Source of the DNA: Saccharopolyspora elongata
Lineage (GTDB): Bacteria > Actinomycetota > Actinomycetes > Mycobacteriales > Pseudonocardiaceae
Reading direction: 5' to 3'
Assembly: GCF_004348985.1 (NCBI RefSeq)
Contig: NZ_SMKW01000014.1
Location: 62,001 to 126,000, forward strand
DNA: 64,000 bases
Positions 34,957-43,725 of this stretch are shown here, one piece after another. Below the pieces are notes generated by a model. That model saw nothing but the letters and a program-made list of their open reading frames with translations. It made no database searches and had not been told where the DNA came from. Position numbers and translations under genes: made by a program. Position 1 is the stretch's first letter. Every line of letters starts with the position of its first letter.

Positions 34957-37506
34957 GTGGCGGAGAAGGGGCGAAGGCGCGGCGAGCTGCGGATCTACCT
35001 CGGTGCGGCGCCCGGGGTCGGCAAGACGTACGCGATGCTCAACGAGGCGCGGCGGCGCATGGAGCGCGGCACCGACGTGGTCGTCGGCTTCGTGGAAGAC
35101 CACGGCCGCGCCAAGACCGCCGCGCTGCTCGACGGCCTGGAGGTCCTGCCGCGCCGGCGCGGCAGTCACCGCGGCGTCGAACTCACCGAGATGGACCTCG
35201 ACGCGCTGCTGGCCCGGAAGCCGGAGGTCGCCATCGTCGACGAGCTCGCGCACACCAACGTTCCCGGCTCCCGCAACGAGAAGCGCTGGCAGGACATCGA
35301 CGAACTCCTCGATGCCGGGATCAACGTGCTGTCCACGGTCAACGTGCAGCACCTGGAGAGCCTCAACGACGTGGTGGAGACGATCACCGGCGTCCGGCAG
35401 CAGGAAACCGTGCCGGACGAGGTGGTGCGCCGCGCCGAGCAGATCGAACTCGCCGACATCACCCCGGAAGCGCTGCGCCGCCGCATGGCGCACGGCAACG
35501 TCTACGCGGCGGACCGGGTGGACGCCGCGCTGGGCAACTACTTCCGCACCGGCAACCTGACGGCGCTGCGCGAGCTCGCGCTGTTGTGGCTGGCCGACCA
35601 GGTCGACGTGGCGCTGCGCCGCTACCGCGCGGAGAAGAAGATCACCGACACTTGGGAGGCCCGCGAACGCGTCGTGGTCGCCGTCACCGGTGGCCGCGAG
35701 AGCGAGACGCTGATCCGCAGGGCCCGCCGGATCGCGGCCCGAGCGGGCGCGGAGCTCCAGGTGGTGCACGTGCTGCGCGGCGACGGGCTCGCCGGGGCGT
35801 CGCCGACCGGCATCGCGCGCGCCCGCAAGCTCGCCGACGCCGTGGGCGCCAGCTTCCACAGCGTCGTCGGCGACGACGTGCCCGAGGCGCTGCTGGAATT
35901 CGCCCGGGCGGCCGACGCCACGCAGCTGGTGATCGGCACCTCGCGGCGGTCCCGCTGGGCGCGGCTGTTCGACGAGGGCATCGGCGCCGCCACGGTGCAG
36001 AAGTCCGGGCCGATCGACGTGCACATGGTCACCCACGCCGAGGCCGGCGGGCGGCGATTCCTCCGGAAGATCACCAGGAATCCGCTGTCCTCGGCCCGCC
36101 AGCTGTGGGGCTGGGTGCTGTCGGTGCTGGTGCCCAGCGCGGTCACCGCGGTGGCCTACTTCTTCGGCGATGTCGCGCTGTCCACGGACGTCGTCGGCTA
36201 CTTCCTGGCCACCGTCATCGTCGCGCTGGTCGGCGGGATGGCCCCGGCGATAGTCGCCGCACTGCTCTCCGGCGGGCTGCTGAACTTCTTCCTGACGCCG
36301 CCGCTGTACACGCTGACCGTGTCCGAGCCGCAGAACCTCGTGACGCTGGTCGCCATGATGATCGTCGGCATGCTGGTGGCGATCATGGTCGACCGGGCCG
36401 CGCGGCTGGCGGAGCAGGCCACCAACGCCCGCACCGAAGCCGCGCTGCTCACGTCCTACGCGCGCACCGTGCTCACCCACCCCGATCCGCTGCCGCGGCT
36501 GCTGGAGAAGGTGGTGGAGAACTTCGGCCTCACCTCGGCGGCGCTGCTCGAACGCACCAAGGACGGCTGGCACGTGGCGGCCTCCACCGGGGCGCTGCCC
36601 TGCACCAGACCCGAGCAGTCCGATGTGGACATCGAGGTCAACCCGGACGTCCACCTGGTGCTGAAGCGCCCCGGCAACAGGCCGCTGCCGGCCGCGGAGC
36701 GCACCGTCCTGGAAGGCGCGGCGGGGCAGGCGCTGGTCGCGCTGCGGCAGCAGCGGATGGCCGCGGAGGCGCAGGAGGCCCAGCGGCGAGCGGACGCCAC
36801 CCAGCTGCGCACCGCGCTGCTGTCGGCGGTCGGCCACGACCTGCGCACCCCGCTGGCGTCCATCAAGGCCTCGGTGAGCAGCCTCCGCGCCGCCGACCTG
36901 CAGCTGTCCGAAGAGGACACCGCCGACCTGCTCGCCGGCGTCGAGGAATCCTCGGACCGGCTGACCGAGCTGGTGGACAACCTGCTGGACTCCTCCCGGC
37001 TGGCGACCGGCGCGATCGCCCCGCGGCTTCGCCCGGTGAGCTACGACGAGGTCGTCGCGGGCGCGCTGGCCGGGCTGGACGGGCGGCAGCACATCGACGT
37101 CGACATCGACGAGAGCCTGCCGCCGGTGCTCGCCGACGTCGGGCTGCTGGAGCGCGTGGTGGCCAACGTGGTGCAGAACGCGCTGAAGTACGGGCGAACG
37201 AACGGCCACCGGATCAGGGTGCGGGCGAGCGAGCACGCGGCGCGGGTCGAGCTGCGCGTGGTCGACCACGGGCCGGGGCTGCCGGAAGACGCGGCCGAGT
37301 CCGCGTTCGCGCCGTTCGAGCGGCTGGGCGAGCACGGCGAGCGCGGCGACACCGGGGTGGCCGGGGTCGGGCTCGGCCTGAGCGTGGCGCAGGGTTTCAT
37401 GACGGCGATGCACGGCACGATCCGAGCCGAGGACACCCCCGGCGGCGGGTTGACGATCGTGCTCTCACTCCCGGTGGTCGCCGCTGACGGACAGGGGAAA
37501 CGATGA
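34957..37506 (+). CDS. kdpD: KdpD osmosensitive K+ sensor histidine kinase
   Basis: 849-residue sensor for potassium limitation. The N-terminal KdpD domain (about 10-215) has Walker A GAAPGVGKTYAML and VDELAHTNVPGSRNEKRWQD. A universal-stress-protein domain (about 235-365) begins VVVAVTGGRESE. Four membrane helices (about 385-490) form the DUF4118 segment, and a GAF-like region follows. The kinase core has H627 in VGHDLRTPLASIKASV. GTG 34957 has AGGAGAC upstream; the stop overlaps kdpE. It phosphorylates KdpE to induce kdpFABC. Confidence 0.96.
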   Translation: MAEKGRRRGELRIYLGAAPGVGKTYAMLNEARRRMERGTDVVVGFVEDHGRAKTAALLDGLEVLPRRRGSHRGVELTEMDLDALLARKPEVAIVDELAHTNVPGSRNEKRWQDIDELLDAGINVLSTVNVQHLESLNDVVETITGVRQQETVPDEVVRRAEQIELADITPEALRRRMAHGNVYAADRVDAALGNYFRTGNLTALRELALLWLADQVDVALRRYRAEKKITDTWEARERVVVAVTGGRESETLIRRARRIAARAGAELQVVHVLRGDGLAGASPTGIARARKLADAVGASFHSVVGDDVPEALLEFARAADATQLVIGTSRRSRWARLFDEGIGAATVQKSGPIDVHMVTHAEAGGRRFLRKITRNPLSSARQLWGWVLSVLVPSAVTAVAYFFGDVALSTDVVGYFLATVIVALVGGMAPAIVAALLSGGLLNFFLTPPLYTLTVSEPQNLVTLVAMMIVGMLVAIMVDRAARLAEQATNARTEAALLTSYARTVLTHPDPLPRLLEKVVENFGLTSAALLERTKDGWHVAASTGALPCTRPEQSDVDIEVNPDVHLVLKRPGNRPLPAAERTVLEGAAGQALVALRQQRMAAEAQEAQRRADATQLRTALLSAVGHDLRTPLASIKASVSSLRAADLQLSEEDTADLLAGVEESSDRLTELVDNLLDSSRLATGAIAPRLRPVSYDEVVAGALAGLDGRQHIDVDIDESLPPVLADVGLLERVVANVVQNALKYGRTNGHRIRVRASEHAARVELRVVDHGPGLPEDAAESAFAPFERLGEHGERGDTGVAGVGLGLSVAQGFMTAMHGTIRAEDTPGGGLTIVLSLPVVAADGQGKR

Positions 37507-38183
37507 CGAGGGTCCTGGTTGTCGACGACGAGCCGCAGCTGCTGCGCGCCTTGCGGATCAACCTGACCGCGCGCGGCTACGAGGTGCTGACGGCCACGGA
37601 CGGGTCGTCCGCGCTGCGCGCGGCCATCGAGGGCAAACCTGACGTGGTGATCCTCGACCTCGGCCTGCCGGACATGGACGGCAACGAGGTGATCGCGGGG
37701 CTGCGCGGCTGGACGACGGTGCCGATCATCGTGCTGTCCGCGCGCACGGACTCCACGGACAAGGTGCACGCCCTGGACGCCGGGGCGGACGACTACGTGA
37801 CGAAACCGTTCGGCATGGACGAGCTGCTGGCGCGCTTGCGCGCGGCGGTCCGGCGCGCCAGCACCAGCGACGCGGCCGACGAACCGGTGGTGGAGACCGC
37901 GACGTTCACGGTGGACCTGTCGGCGAAGAAGGTGCTGCGCGAAGGCATCGAGGTGCACCTGACGCCGACCGAGTGGGGCATGCTGGAGGTCCTGGCCCGG
38001 AACCGGGGCCGCCTGGTGGGCCAGAAGCAGCTCCTCAAGGAGGTCTGGGGACCCCAGTACGCGAACGAAACCCACTACCTCCGCGTCTACCTGGCCCAAC
38101 TCCGCCGGAAGCTGGAACTGGACCCCAGCCACCCCCGCCACCTGATCACCGAAGCGGGCATGGGCTACCGCTTCGAACCGTGA
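37503..38183 (+). CDS. kdpE: KdpE response regulator
   Basis: 226-residue OmpR-family regulator. The acidic pair is in LVVDDEPQLLRALRINLTA, and phosphoacceptor D52 is in VVILDLGLPDMDG. The winged helix (about 130-225) includes LTPTEWGMLEVLARN, then ETHYLRVYLAQLRRKLE and AGMGYRF, close to E. coli KdpE. ATGA overlap with kdpD. It should bind the repeat before the first kdp gene. It is convergent with a T7SS-associated gene 28 bases beyond its stop. Confidence 0.96.
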   Translation: MTRVLVVDDEPQLLRALRINLTARGYEVLTATDGSSALRAAIEGKPDVVILDLGLPDMDGNEVIAGLRGWTTVPIIVLSARTDSTDKVHALDAGADDYVTKPFGMDELLARLRAAVRRASTSDAADEPVVETATFTVDLSAKKVLREGIEVHLTPTEWGMLEVLARNRGRLVGQKQLLKEVWGPQYANETHYLRVYLAQLRRKLELDPSHPRHLITEAGMGYRFEP

Positions 38184-38211
38184 CCTTCGGACCCCCACTC
38201 GGTCGATGGAG

Positions 38212-38655
38212 CTAGGTGCCGACGGTCTGGCTGTGGTACTTCATCTGCTCGTCGGAGCGGACGACCTTGTTGGAGTCGTGCATCGACGGCGCGAGCAGGT
38301 CCACGGTCTCGACGACGCCCCGCCCCGGAAGTTCGATCACGCCCCGATCTCCGGGGAAGTACCGGGGATCGAGGGCGTTCGGGGACCAGACGTCGTAGCG
38401 GCATCCCTGGGTGAGCAGCATGATCCAGTTCGGTTCCAGGTGGTTGAGCCGCACCATGAACAGCGCGTAGAACAGGTTCGCGCTCGTCTCCGTGTAGGTG
38501 TTGGCGCCCACGGTCACCCACACCTGCACGTCGTCGCCGATCACCTGCCAGGTGACCCGCGCGTCCAGCGCACCTGGCTCACCGGTTTCGGGATGCTTGG
38601 CCCACACCCGGACCAACCGGGACACCGGAGCTCCCCCCTGCGGTGTCGGTTGCAT
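38212..38655 (-). CDS. Uncharacterised protein paired with a T7SS-type secreted protein
   Basis: 147-residue soluble protein of no family I recognise. It looks like a mixed alpha/beta domain (VTWQVIGDDVQVWVTVGANT, NLFYALFMVRLNHLEPNWIM) with a strand-rich second half. ATG 38655 follows GAGGAG by 6 bases. It is the last gene of a four-gene operon after a WXG-type secreted protein, the usual place for an immunity protein or a chaperone of the upstream gene product. That role is inference from position only. Confidence 0.6.
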   Translation of the reverse strand: MQPTPQGGAPVSRLVRVWAKHPETGEPGALDARVTWQVIGDDVQVWVTVGANTYTETSANLFYALFMVRLNHLEPNWIMLLTQGCRYDVWSPNALDPRYFPGDRGVIELPGRGVVETVDLLAPSMHDSNKVVRSDEQMKYHSQTVGT

Positions 38656-38682
38656 GTTTTCTCCTCTTGGGCGTTCTGTTGG

Positions 38683-40248
38683 TCAGAGCCTGCTGCGAAG
38701 CAGGTTTTCACGTTCGACGAGCCGCGATAGCTCGCTGCGGATCTCAGCCGCCCTCGCAGGCGGTGGACCCTGATCCAGGGCTTGGGAGAGTTTTTCCTTG
38801 ACGCCTTCGATGGACCGCAGTTCTTGCAGAAGATCGGCCTCAGTGCGAGGTAGCGGCTCGGATGGCGGTTCTGGGCGTTGTGGCGCCTCCGGCTCGTGCG
38901 GATGGGGATCCGGGGCGTCGTGCGGATCGGGCCGGTGGCCGTCGTCCATCCAGCTGTCGGGCACGTCGTCGTCCCAGTCCGGCCTCGGCCGGCCCGGCGT
39001 GTCCGTGCCGGGGCTGTACGACGGTTCCGGCGGGGGTTCGGGTTGGCTGCCCTGCGGGCCGAATGGTTTGCCGTCGTCCGGGACGTAGTTGTCGTACGGG
39101 TTCGGCGGCGCGTCGTGGATGGGGCGGTCCGTGGGCAGCGAGTCGTAGTCGCCCCACGGGGTCGTGGGCGCTTCCGGGGCGTGGCGGGCGGCGTCGCCGA
39201 GACGATCCGCCGTTCTTCCCGCGTCGGTGGCTTTGCCCAGGTCACCGAGGCCGTCTCCGATTTTGCCGGCGATCTTGGTGGCCCTGGTGGCCACGCCGGC
39301 CCCGCCGAAGGCCGAGGCGACCGCGTCCGGGGCCATCGAGCCGAGTGCCTTCGCCGGGTTCTGCTTCCAGCCGTCCACATCGACGACGGTTTTGACCGCC
39401 TGGTAGGGGTTTTCGGCGATGGACATGACCGTGGTCGAGGCGGCCCTGTCGAACGCCGCCTTGCCCTCGGGGTCGATTCCCCACATGCCGGGCTGGCTGT
39501 AGAGGAAGGCTTCCCCGAGCCCCCACAGGCCCGTGCCCACGCCCACGACGCCCTCGACGGCGCCCGCACCGAAGTCGTAGATGGTGCCGCCGAACAGCTG
39601 GCCGACGTCGGCGATGTTCGCGCCGAGCTGCGCGAGTTCGCTCGGCTTCGCCGGCGCGGCCTGGACCGCTTCCAGGACGATCTTCGTGGCTCGCTCGTCC
39701 GCCGCCTGCACGGCAGCCTTGGCTGCGGCGATCTGGCCCTCGGCGCGGGCCCGAACCTCGGCATTGGGATCGACGAACGCGCTCGGCGCGACTCCCGAAC
39801 TCCCTGATTCGTATGCCTTGACCGCCGCGTTGTGCTGCTTCGCGGCGGCTAGGGAGGCCTCGTTCGCGCGGTCGAGTTCTTCCTTTGCGCGCGCGGCCTT
39901 CTCCTTCTCCTCGGCGAGGACCTTCTGGTAGTCGAGGACGGCCTTGCCCGCATCGCTGAACGCGTCGGCCGCCGCCAACCACTCCGCCGGAGCCCTGTCG
40001 AGGTAGTTCTCCCGGAAGGCATCGCCGGCCTGGCCGGTCCAACCACCGGAATCGATCGACTTGATGCCCTGACCGGCGCGGTCGAAGGCGCCGCCGAGCT
40101 TGGTCAGGTGCTCGCCGATCTCGCCGACGGTGACCGGATCGCCCGGGATGACGTCCTGCGGACCGATTCCGGTCAGCTGCCCGAGCTTGTGCAGTTCGTG
40201 CCCGGCCTCGGCGACGTCCTGCTCGAAGGTACTGCTGTTGCCGACCAT
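38683..40248 (-). CDS. WXG-type T7SS secreted protein with a disordered acidic/Pro-rich tail
   Basis: 521 residues. An N-terminal WXG-like helical domain (about 1-150) contains the WTG turn in DSGGWTGQAGDAFRENYL. A small-residue, partly hydrophobic middle (about 215-345; GAVEGVVGVGTGLWGLGEAF) resembles the pre-toxin region of polymorphic T7SS toxins. Residues about 365-460 are Pro/Asp-rich and disordered, and the last 60 form a coiled coil (EADLLQELRSIEGVKEKLSQ). No nuclease, ADP-ribosyl-transferase or peptidase domain is visible, so it is either a structural cargo or carries an unknown toxin. ATG 40248 overlaps the preceding stop as TGATG. Confidence 0.7.
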   Translation of the reverse strand: MVGNSSTFEQDVAEAGHELHKLGQLTGIGPQDVIPGDPVTVGEIGEHLTKLGGAFDRAGQGIKSIDSGGWTGQAGDAFRENYLDRAPAEWLAAADAFSDAGKAVLDYQKVLAEEKEKAARAKEELDRANEASLAAAKQHNAAVKAYESGSSGVAPSAFVDPNAEVRARAEGQIAAAKAAVQAADERATKIVLEAVQAAPAKPSELAQLGANIADVGQLFGGTIYDFGAGAVEGVVGVGTGLWGLGEAFLYSQPGMWGIDPEGKAAFDRAASTTVMSIAENPYQAVKTVVDVDGWKQNPAKALGSMAPDAVASAFGGAGVATRATKIAGKIGDGLGDLGKATDAGRTADRLGDAARHAPEAPTTPWGDYDSLPTDRPIHDAPPNPYDNYVPDDGKPFGPQGSQPEPPPEPSYSPGTDTPGRPRPDWDDDVPDSWMDDGHRPDPHDAPDPHPHEPEAPQRPEPPSEPLPRTEADLLQELRSIEGVKEKLSQALDQGPPPARAAEIRSELSRLVERENLLRSRL

Positions 40249-40595
40249 CAGCCCTCTCGCAACGCCTCGATGAGCTTCTGCTCCGCCTCGGCATCCATCC
40301 GCTGGTAGGCCGCGCGCGCTTCGCCGAGCGCCGCCACGGCGGCGTTGCCGTCCTCGACCAGGTACCGGATGCCGAACTCCCAGGCATCGCCGAAGCCCAT
40401 CAGCGCAGCGCCCAGGGTGCCGGGCCCCACGTGCGCGATCGAATCGAACATCTTCTGCTTCAAGCCCATGCCCTGTTCGCCGGCGGCGGCGCCGCCCCAG
40501 CCGGCCATTTCGCCGAGCTCGGTCACGGCGTCCCGGATGCCGGGCTCGGCGCTTTCCAGGGCACCCACGTCGACGGTGAATCCGCCTTGTGCCAT
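40248..40595 (-). CDS. EspC/WXG-like T7SS substrate
   Basis: 115-residue helical protein starting AQGGFTVDVGALES, the opening of EspC/DUF2580-type ESX proteins. A YxxxD export signal is present near the C-terminus (Y97 to D101 in AYQRMDAEAE). It overlaps the genes before and after it by single bases (TAATG and TGATG), a tightly coupled four-gene operon. It probably forms a secreted heterodimer with the 521-residue WXG protein. Confidence 0.72.
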   Translation of the reverse strand: MAQGGFTVDVGALESAEPGIRDAVTELGEMAGWGGAAAGEQGMGLKQKMFDSIAHVGPGTLGAALMGFGDAWEFGIRYLVEDGNAAVAALGEARAAYQRMDAEAEQKLIEALREG

Positions 40596-41086
40596 TACTT
40601 TCCGCCTTCGGTCAGTGCGATTTCGTCGGGCACGAGCCCGCGGATCGGCGCGAGCGCGGTGCCGTGCTCGCTGCCCGGATCGAGGACCAGGCCGGTGCTC
40701 CTGGGCAGAGCCGGCAGGCACTGGTCGATGAGCTCGGCGCCGGTCAGCTCGCCGTAGCGCACGTTGTCGGCGCCGCGCCCGGCGGCGCGGTAGAACTCGG
40801 CCATCCGGCCCGGCGAGGTGAACACCCCGAGCCAGGACAGTTCGCCGTCGCGCCCGGTGGGCAGCGCGAAACGACCGTCCTCATCGGACACCGCGACGTA
40901 GAGCGCCGTGCCGCGCAAGGCGGCGGCGAGCTGGGCGATGGTCGCCTGGTCGGCGCGGAACCGGCGCAAGGCGTCGAGCAGCTCGGCGGCAGGTTCCGGC
41001 GCCGGCTCGTCGAAGATCGAACCGGTCAGCCGAAGTACGCCCCGGCCGGGAAAACCCCTGCCAGGACGGCATTGTGCAAGCGTCAT
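40595..41086 (-). CDS. SseB N-terminal-domain protein
   Basis: 163-residue protein with an SseB-type N-terminal domain (TALYVAVSDEDGRFALPTGR, then GELSWLGVFTSPGRMAEF). This family is frequent beside ESX/T7SS genes in actinobacteria, where it may act as a cytosolic chaperone. First gene of the minus-strand operon, ATG 41086. No signal peptide. The exact role is unknown. Confidence 0.7.
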   Translation of the reverse strand: MTLAQCRPGRGFPGRGVLRLTGSIFDEPAPEPAAELLDALRRFRADQATIAQLAAALRGTALYVAVSDEDGRFALPTGRDGELSWLGVFTSPGRMAEFYRAAGRGADNVRYGELTGAELIDQCLPALPRSTGLVLDPGSEHGTALAPIRGLVPDEIALTEGGK

Positions 41087-41460
41087 GGAGCCACGCCTCC
41101 CCAGCGCGGATCATGGAATCAACGGGGCGGAACAGTACCCAAGCGGGCGTGTTCCGATGCCCATTTGATCATCACTCACCGTGTCGAGAAGATCACGGTC
41201 CGGGTTGCACCGTTCGGCGGTAAGTGCTCGTGAGTCGAGGTTGCCGGCGTCGGGGTTCCGGGCTCGAAGGATCCGGGCGGCGGCGTGCTGGTGTTCTCCG
41301 CTGCCCGTGGGCCGACTTCGTGGTGGCCTCATGCGGATCCGCGCATGGGCCCGTTGGGTTGGTGTGAAGTTTCCGAGAGTTGGTGCGGGGCGGGAAGTCG
41401 CGCTGCTAGGGTCGGCCTTCGACCGGGTGATCAGACGCCGCGACCTGGGGGTTTCCCGCG
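41087..41460. other. Divergent promoter region of the T7SS cargo operons
   Basis: 374 bases with no credible gene between the two divergent T7SS operons. A TAGGGT -10-like hexamer (41407-41412) lies about 50 bases before the plus-strand ATG, but no matching -35 is clear. The minus-strand half from about 41150 to 41230 is A/T-richer and probably holds the promoter of the SseB operon. No obvious repeats. Confidence 0.5.
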
Positions 41461-41832
41461 ATGACGACGCCAGCACCACCACCGCCGCCGGTTCCGGGGG
41501 GCGCCGGTCAAACCATCACCGTCAACAAGGACAACGTCCTCGAGGTGCGCAAGGTCATCCTCATGGCGGCCGATGAGGCAAAGCAGAAGCTTCAGGAACT
41601 CCAGCCCAGTTTGATCGTTTACGCGCCTGCGAGCGATGACATCAGCAATACGTCGGCGTCGGTGTGGACCGCGAACCTGGTGGGCAATCCGGACTCCCAT
41701 TTTGCCCGCCTCCAGCAGTACGTGGATAACGTCGTCGGCTTGGGGCGGCAGCTCGAAGAGGCAGCCAAGCAGTACGGCTATACCGATGACGACATCGCTG
41801 CATCGTTCAACATGCAGCAGAGGCAGATGTGA
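41461..41832 (+). CDS. WXG/PE-like T7SS substrate
   Basis: 123-residue protein. A Pro-rich start is followed by two helices (TVNKDNVLEVRKVILMAADE and FARLQQYVDNVVGLGRQLEE) and a C-terminal YxxxD signal (Y105 to D109 in YGYTDDD). This PE-like architecture suggests a partner for the PPE protein two genes on. ATG 41461; the stop overlaps the lipoprotein gene as GTGA. Confidence 0.7.
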   Translation: MTTPAPPPPPVPGGAGQTITVNKDNVLEVRKVILMAADEAKQKLQELQPSLIVYAPASDDISNTSASVWTANLVGNPDSHFARLQQYVDNVVGLGRQLEEAAKQYGYTDDDIAASFNMQQRQM

Positions 41833-42449
41833 GGAATTCGGTGCGGGTACATCGGTTGGGCGGTTTGATCGCTCTGACTGCGGCAACTGCTCTGCTGGCT
41901 GGTTGCACGGTGAACGGCCCGGACGCAGAACCCACGTCTGAACCAACTTCCACGCCCACAAGTGGATCCGGGGCTTCGCTGGAGCTTCCACCTCGCCCCC
42001 GTGACCTTCCGGTTGGTGGGGCTCAGGACGCAGAGATCTGTTCTTGGTTGCTGCCTGAGCAGCAAGCACAGCTGCAAGTTGCCAGGCCAAGACCAGCGGT
42101 CAAGAACGGCAACAACTACAACGGTTGCATTTTCAACCCTGACGGGACCGGGGTCAGCGCCGGAGTCGCGCTTCGGGTAGTGCCCGAAGGTCTTGACGCC
42201 TTCGTGCAGAAGGTCAACAGCGCTGAGGGATCCCGGAAGGTTCTCGAGGTCAAGGGATTCGGTGCAGTCCAAAGCCAGATCGCTGGCGCAGAGCGCCTCG
42301 GTTGTTCGGTCTTCGTCGACGCTGCCCAAGGGCAAACGTTGTACGTCGACCTGAACCTCCTTGCTTCGGACGGCATGGACAACAACCAGATGTGCGAGCG
42401 GGCGAAGCAGGCCGCCGAGGCGGCCGTGACGACCTTGCAGGGTAGCTAG
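41829..42449 (+). CDS. DUF3558 lipoprotein
   Basis: 206-residue exported lipoprotein: signal peptide with lipobox LLAGC (Cys at about 25), a Thr/Pro/Ser linker, then a DUF3558 domain with paired Cys (AEICSWLLPEQQ and NGCIFNPDG). DUF3558 lipoproteins are common in Pseudonocardiaceae T7SS loci, role unknown. GTG start overlapping the upstream stop shows co-translation with the PE-like gene. Confidence 0.82.
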   Translation: MRNSVRVHRLGGLIALTAATALLAGCTVNGPDAEPTSEPTSTPTSGSGASLELPPRPRDLPVGGAQDAEICSWLLPEQQAQLQVARPRPAVKNGNNYNGCIFNPDGTGVSAGVALRVVPEGLDAFVQKVNSAEGSRKVLEVKGFGAVQSQIAGAERLGCSVFVDAAQGQTLYVDLNLLASDGMDNNQMCERAKQAAEAAVTTLQGS

Positions 42450-42457
42450 GGGGAGTC

Positions 42458-43723
42458 GTGACCAGCATCGATCCGATCCGGGACATCCGGTTCGAGGGGA
42501 TGGACATCCCCCAGCTCCAGGAATGGATCACCCAGATCAAGCAGGGGCGCGGCGCGGAGTCGATGCAGGGCGCGGTGCGCGCGCTGGACGAGTGCGTGCA
42601 GGTGGTCGTCGATCTCGACGAGACGCTGCGGCGCGAGCTCGGCAAGCTGCAGATCGCGTGGGAGGGCAACGCCGGGAGCCTCGCGGCGGCGGCGACCCAG
42701 CAGCAGTCCGTCTTCATGGCCGATGCCCCGGATCCCCTGAAGGCGTCCGCGGACAGCGTCGACGCGCAGGGCCGGGGCTACGAGTCCGCCCGCAACGGGC
42801 TGCCGAACAATGACGAGCTCAAGCACAAGCAGTCGGAGAACGCGGTCGAATGGGCCGGCGGTGCCTTCGGCTACGAGAGCGACTACGACAAAGAAGCCAA
42901 GAACATCGAGGGCCAGAAGCAGGCCGCGCAGGCCGCGCTCAGCTCGTACCGCAACACCTCGGTCAGCCAGGCCGATTCGTACCAGCCGCTGCCCGAGATG
43001 CCGCCCGCCATGGTGTCCGCGCAGTCGGCGTCCGGGACGAGCATGCCGGGCGTCGGCGTGGGTTCGGTCGGCGGCGGCTATTACGGCGGCGGCTCGGCGG
43101 TCGACGGGGGCACGCCCGGTGTCGTCGTGGGCGGCGGGAACGTCGGCAGCGGCAACATCGGCGGCGGAATCAAGCGCGGCGATGGCGTGGATGCGCAGGA
43201 TCCCGGTGACCGCAGCGGCACGGGCCGGCACCCGGACGAGCGCGAGACCGGCGGCGAGGCGGACCAGACGCCGGAGGCCGCCGCGACGAGCAGCGGTATC
43301 AACCCCGGCACGGTGCTCGGCATCGCCGCAGGTGGTGCGGCGGTCGCGGGTATCGGTGCCTACGCCGCGAGCAGGATGCTCGGCGGCCGGGGCCCGGCCG
43401 CGGCATCGGCCGGCGGTGGCTCGGCTTCCGGGCTGAGCCGAGGCGGTTCGTCCGGCATCGGCGGCGGTCCCGGCGACACGGTGGCCGGGCGGTCCGCGGG
43501 CAACACACCGGGCAGCCGCCCGATGGCCGGTTCGATGATGGGACCGGCGGCGACCCGCGGCGAGAAGCGCAGCGAAGACGCGGAGCACGAGAACAAGTAC
43601 GTCGCCGACGAAACCCCGTTCGACGACGAGCGGCTGGTCGCGCCGCCGGTGCTCGGGCACTTCGAGCCCGACGACGAAGCCGACGACGAATCCCCCGACG
43701 ACGAGCCGAAGAAGCGGGACTGA
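42458..43723 (+). CDS. PPE-like T7SS protein
   Basis: 421 residues. The N-terminal helical domain (about 1-165) has the WEG turn (W68 to G70) of PPE/WXG proteins. A Gly-rich stretch (about 185-240) follows, then a short hydrophobic helix (PGTVLGIAAGGAAVAGIGAY). A Gly/Ser linker and a strongly acidic C-terminus end the protein. It is immediately before espG, whose product escorts PPE proteins to the ESX pore. GTG 42458 has GGGGGA upstream. The acidic end (DDEADDESPDDEPKK) could bind cations; function unknown. Confidence 0.75.
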   Translation: MTSIDPIRDIRFEGMDIPQLQEWITQIKQGRGAESMQGAVRALDECVQVVVDLDETLRRELGKLQIAWEGNAGSLAAAATQQQSVFMADAPDPLKASADSVDAQGRGYESARNGLPNNDELKHKQSENAVEWAGGAFGYESDYDKEAKNIEGQKQAAQAALSSYRNTSVSQADSYQPLPEMPPAMVSAQSASGTSMPGVGVGSVGGGYYGGGSAVDGGTPGVVVGGGNVGSGNIGGGIKRGDGVDAQDPGDRSGTGRHPDERETGGEADQTPEAAATSSGINPGTVLGIAAGGAAVAGIGAYAASRMLGGRGPAAASAGGGSASGLSRGGSSGIGGGPGDTVAGRSAGNTPGSRPMAGSMMGPAATRGEKRSEDAEHENKYVADETPFDDERLVAPPVLGHFEPDDEADDESPDDEPKKRD

Positions 43724-43725
43724 CG

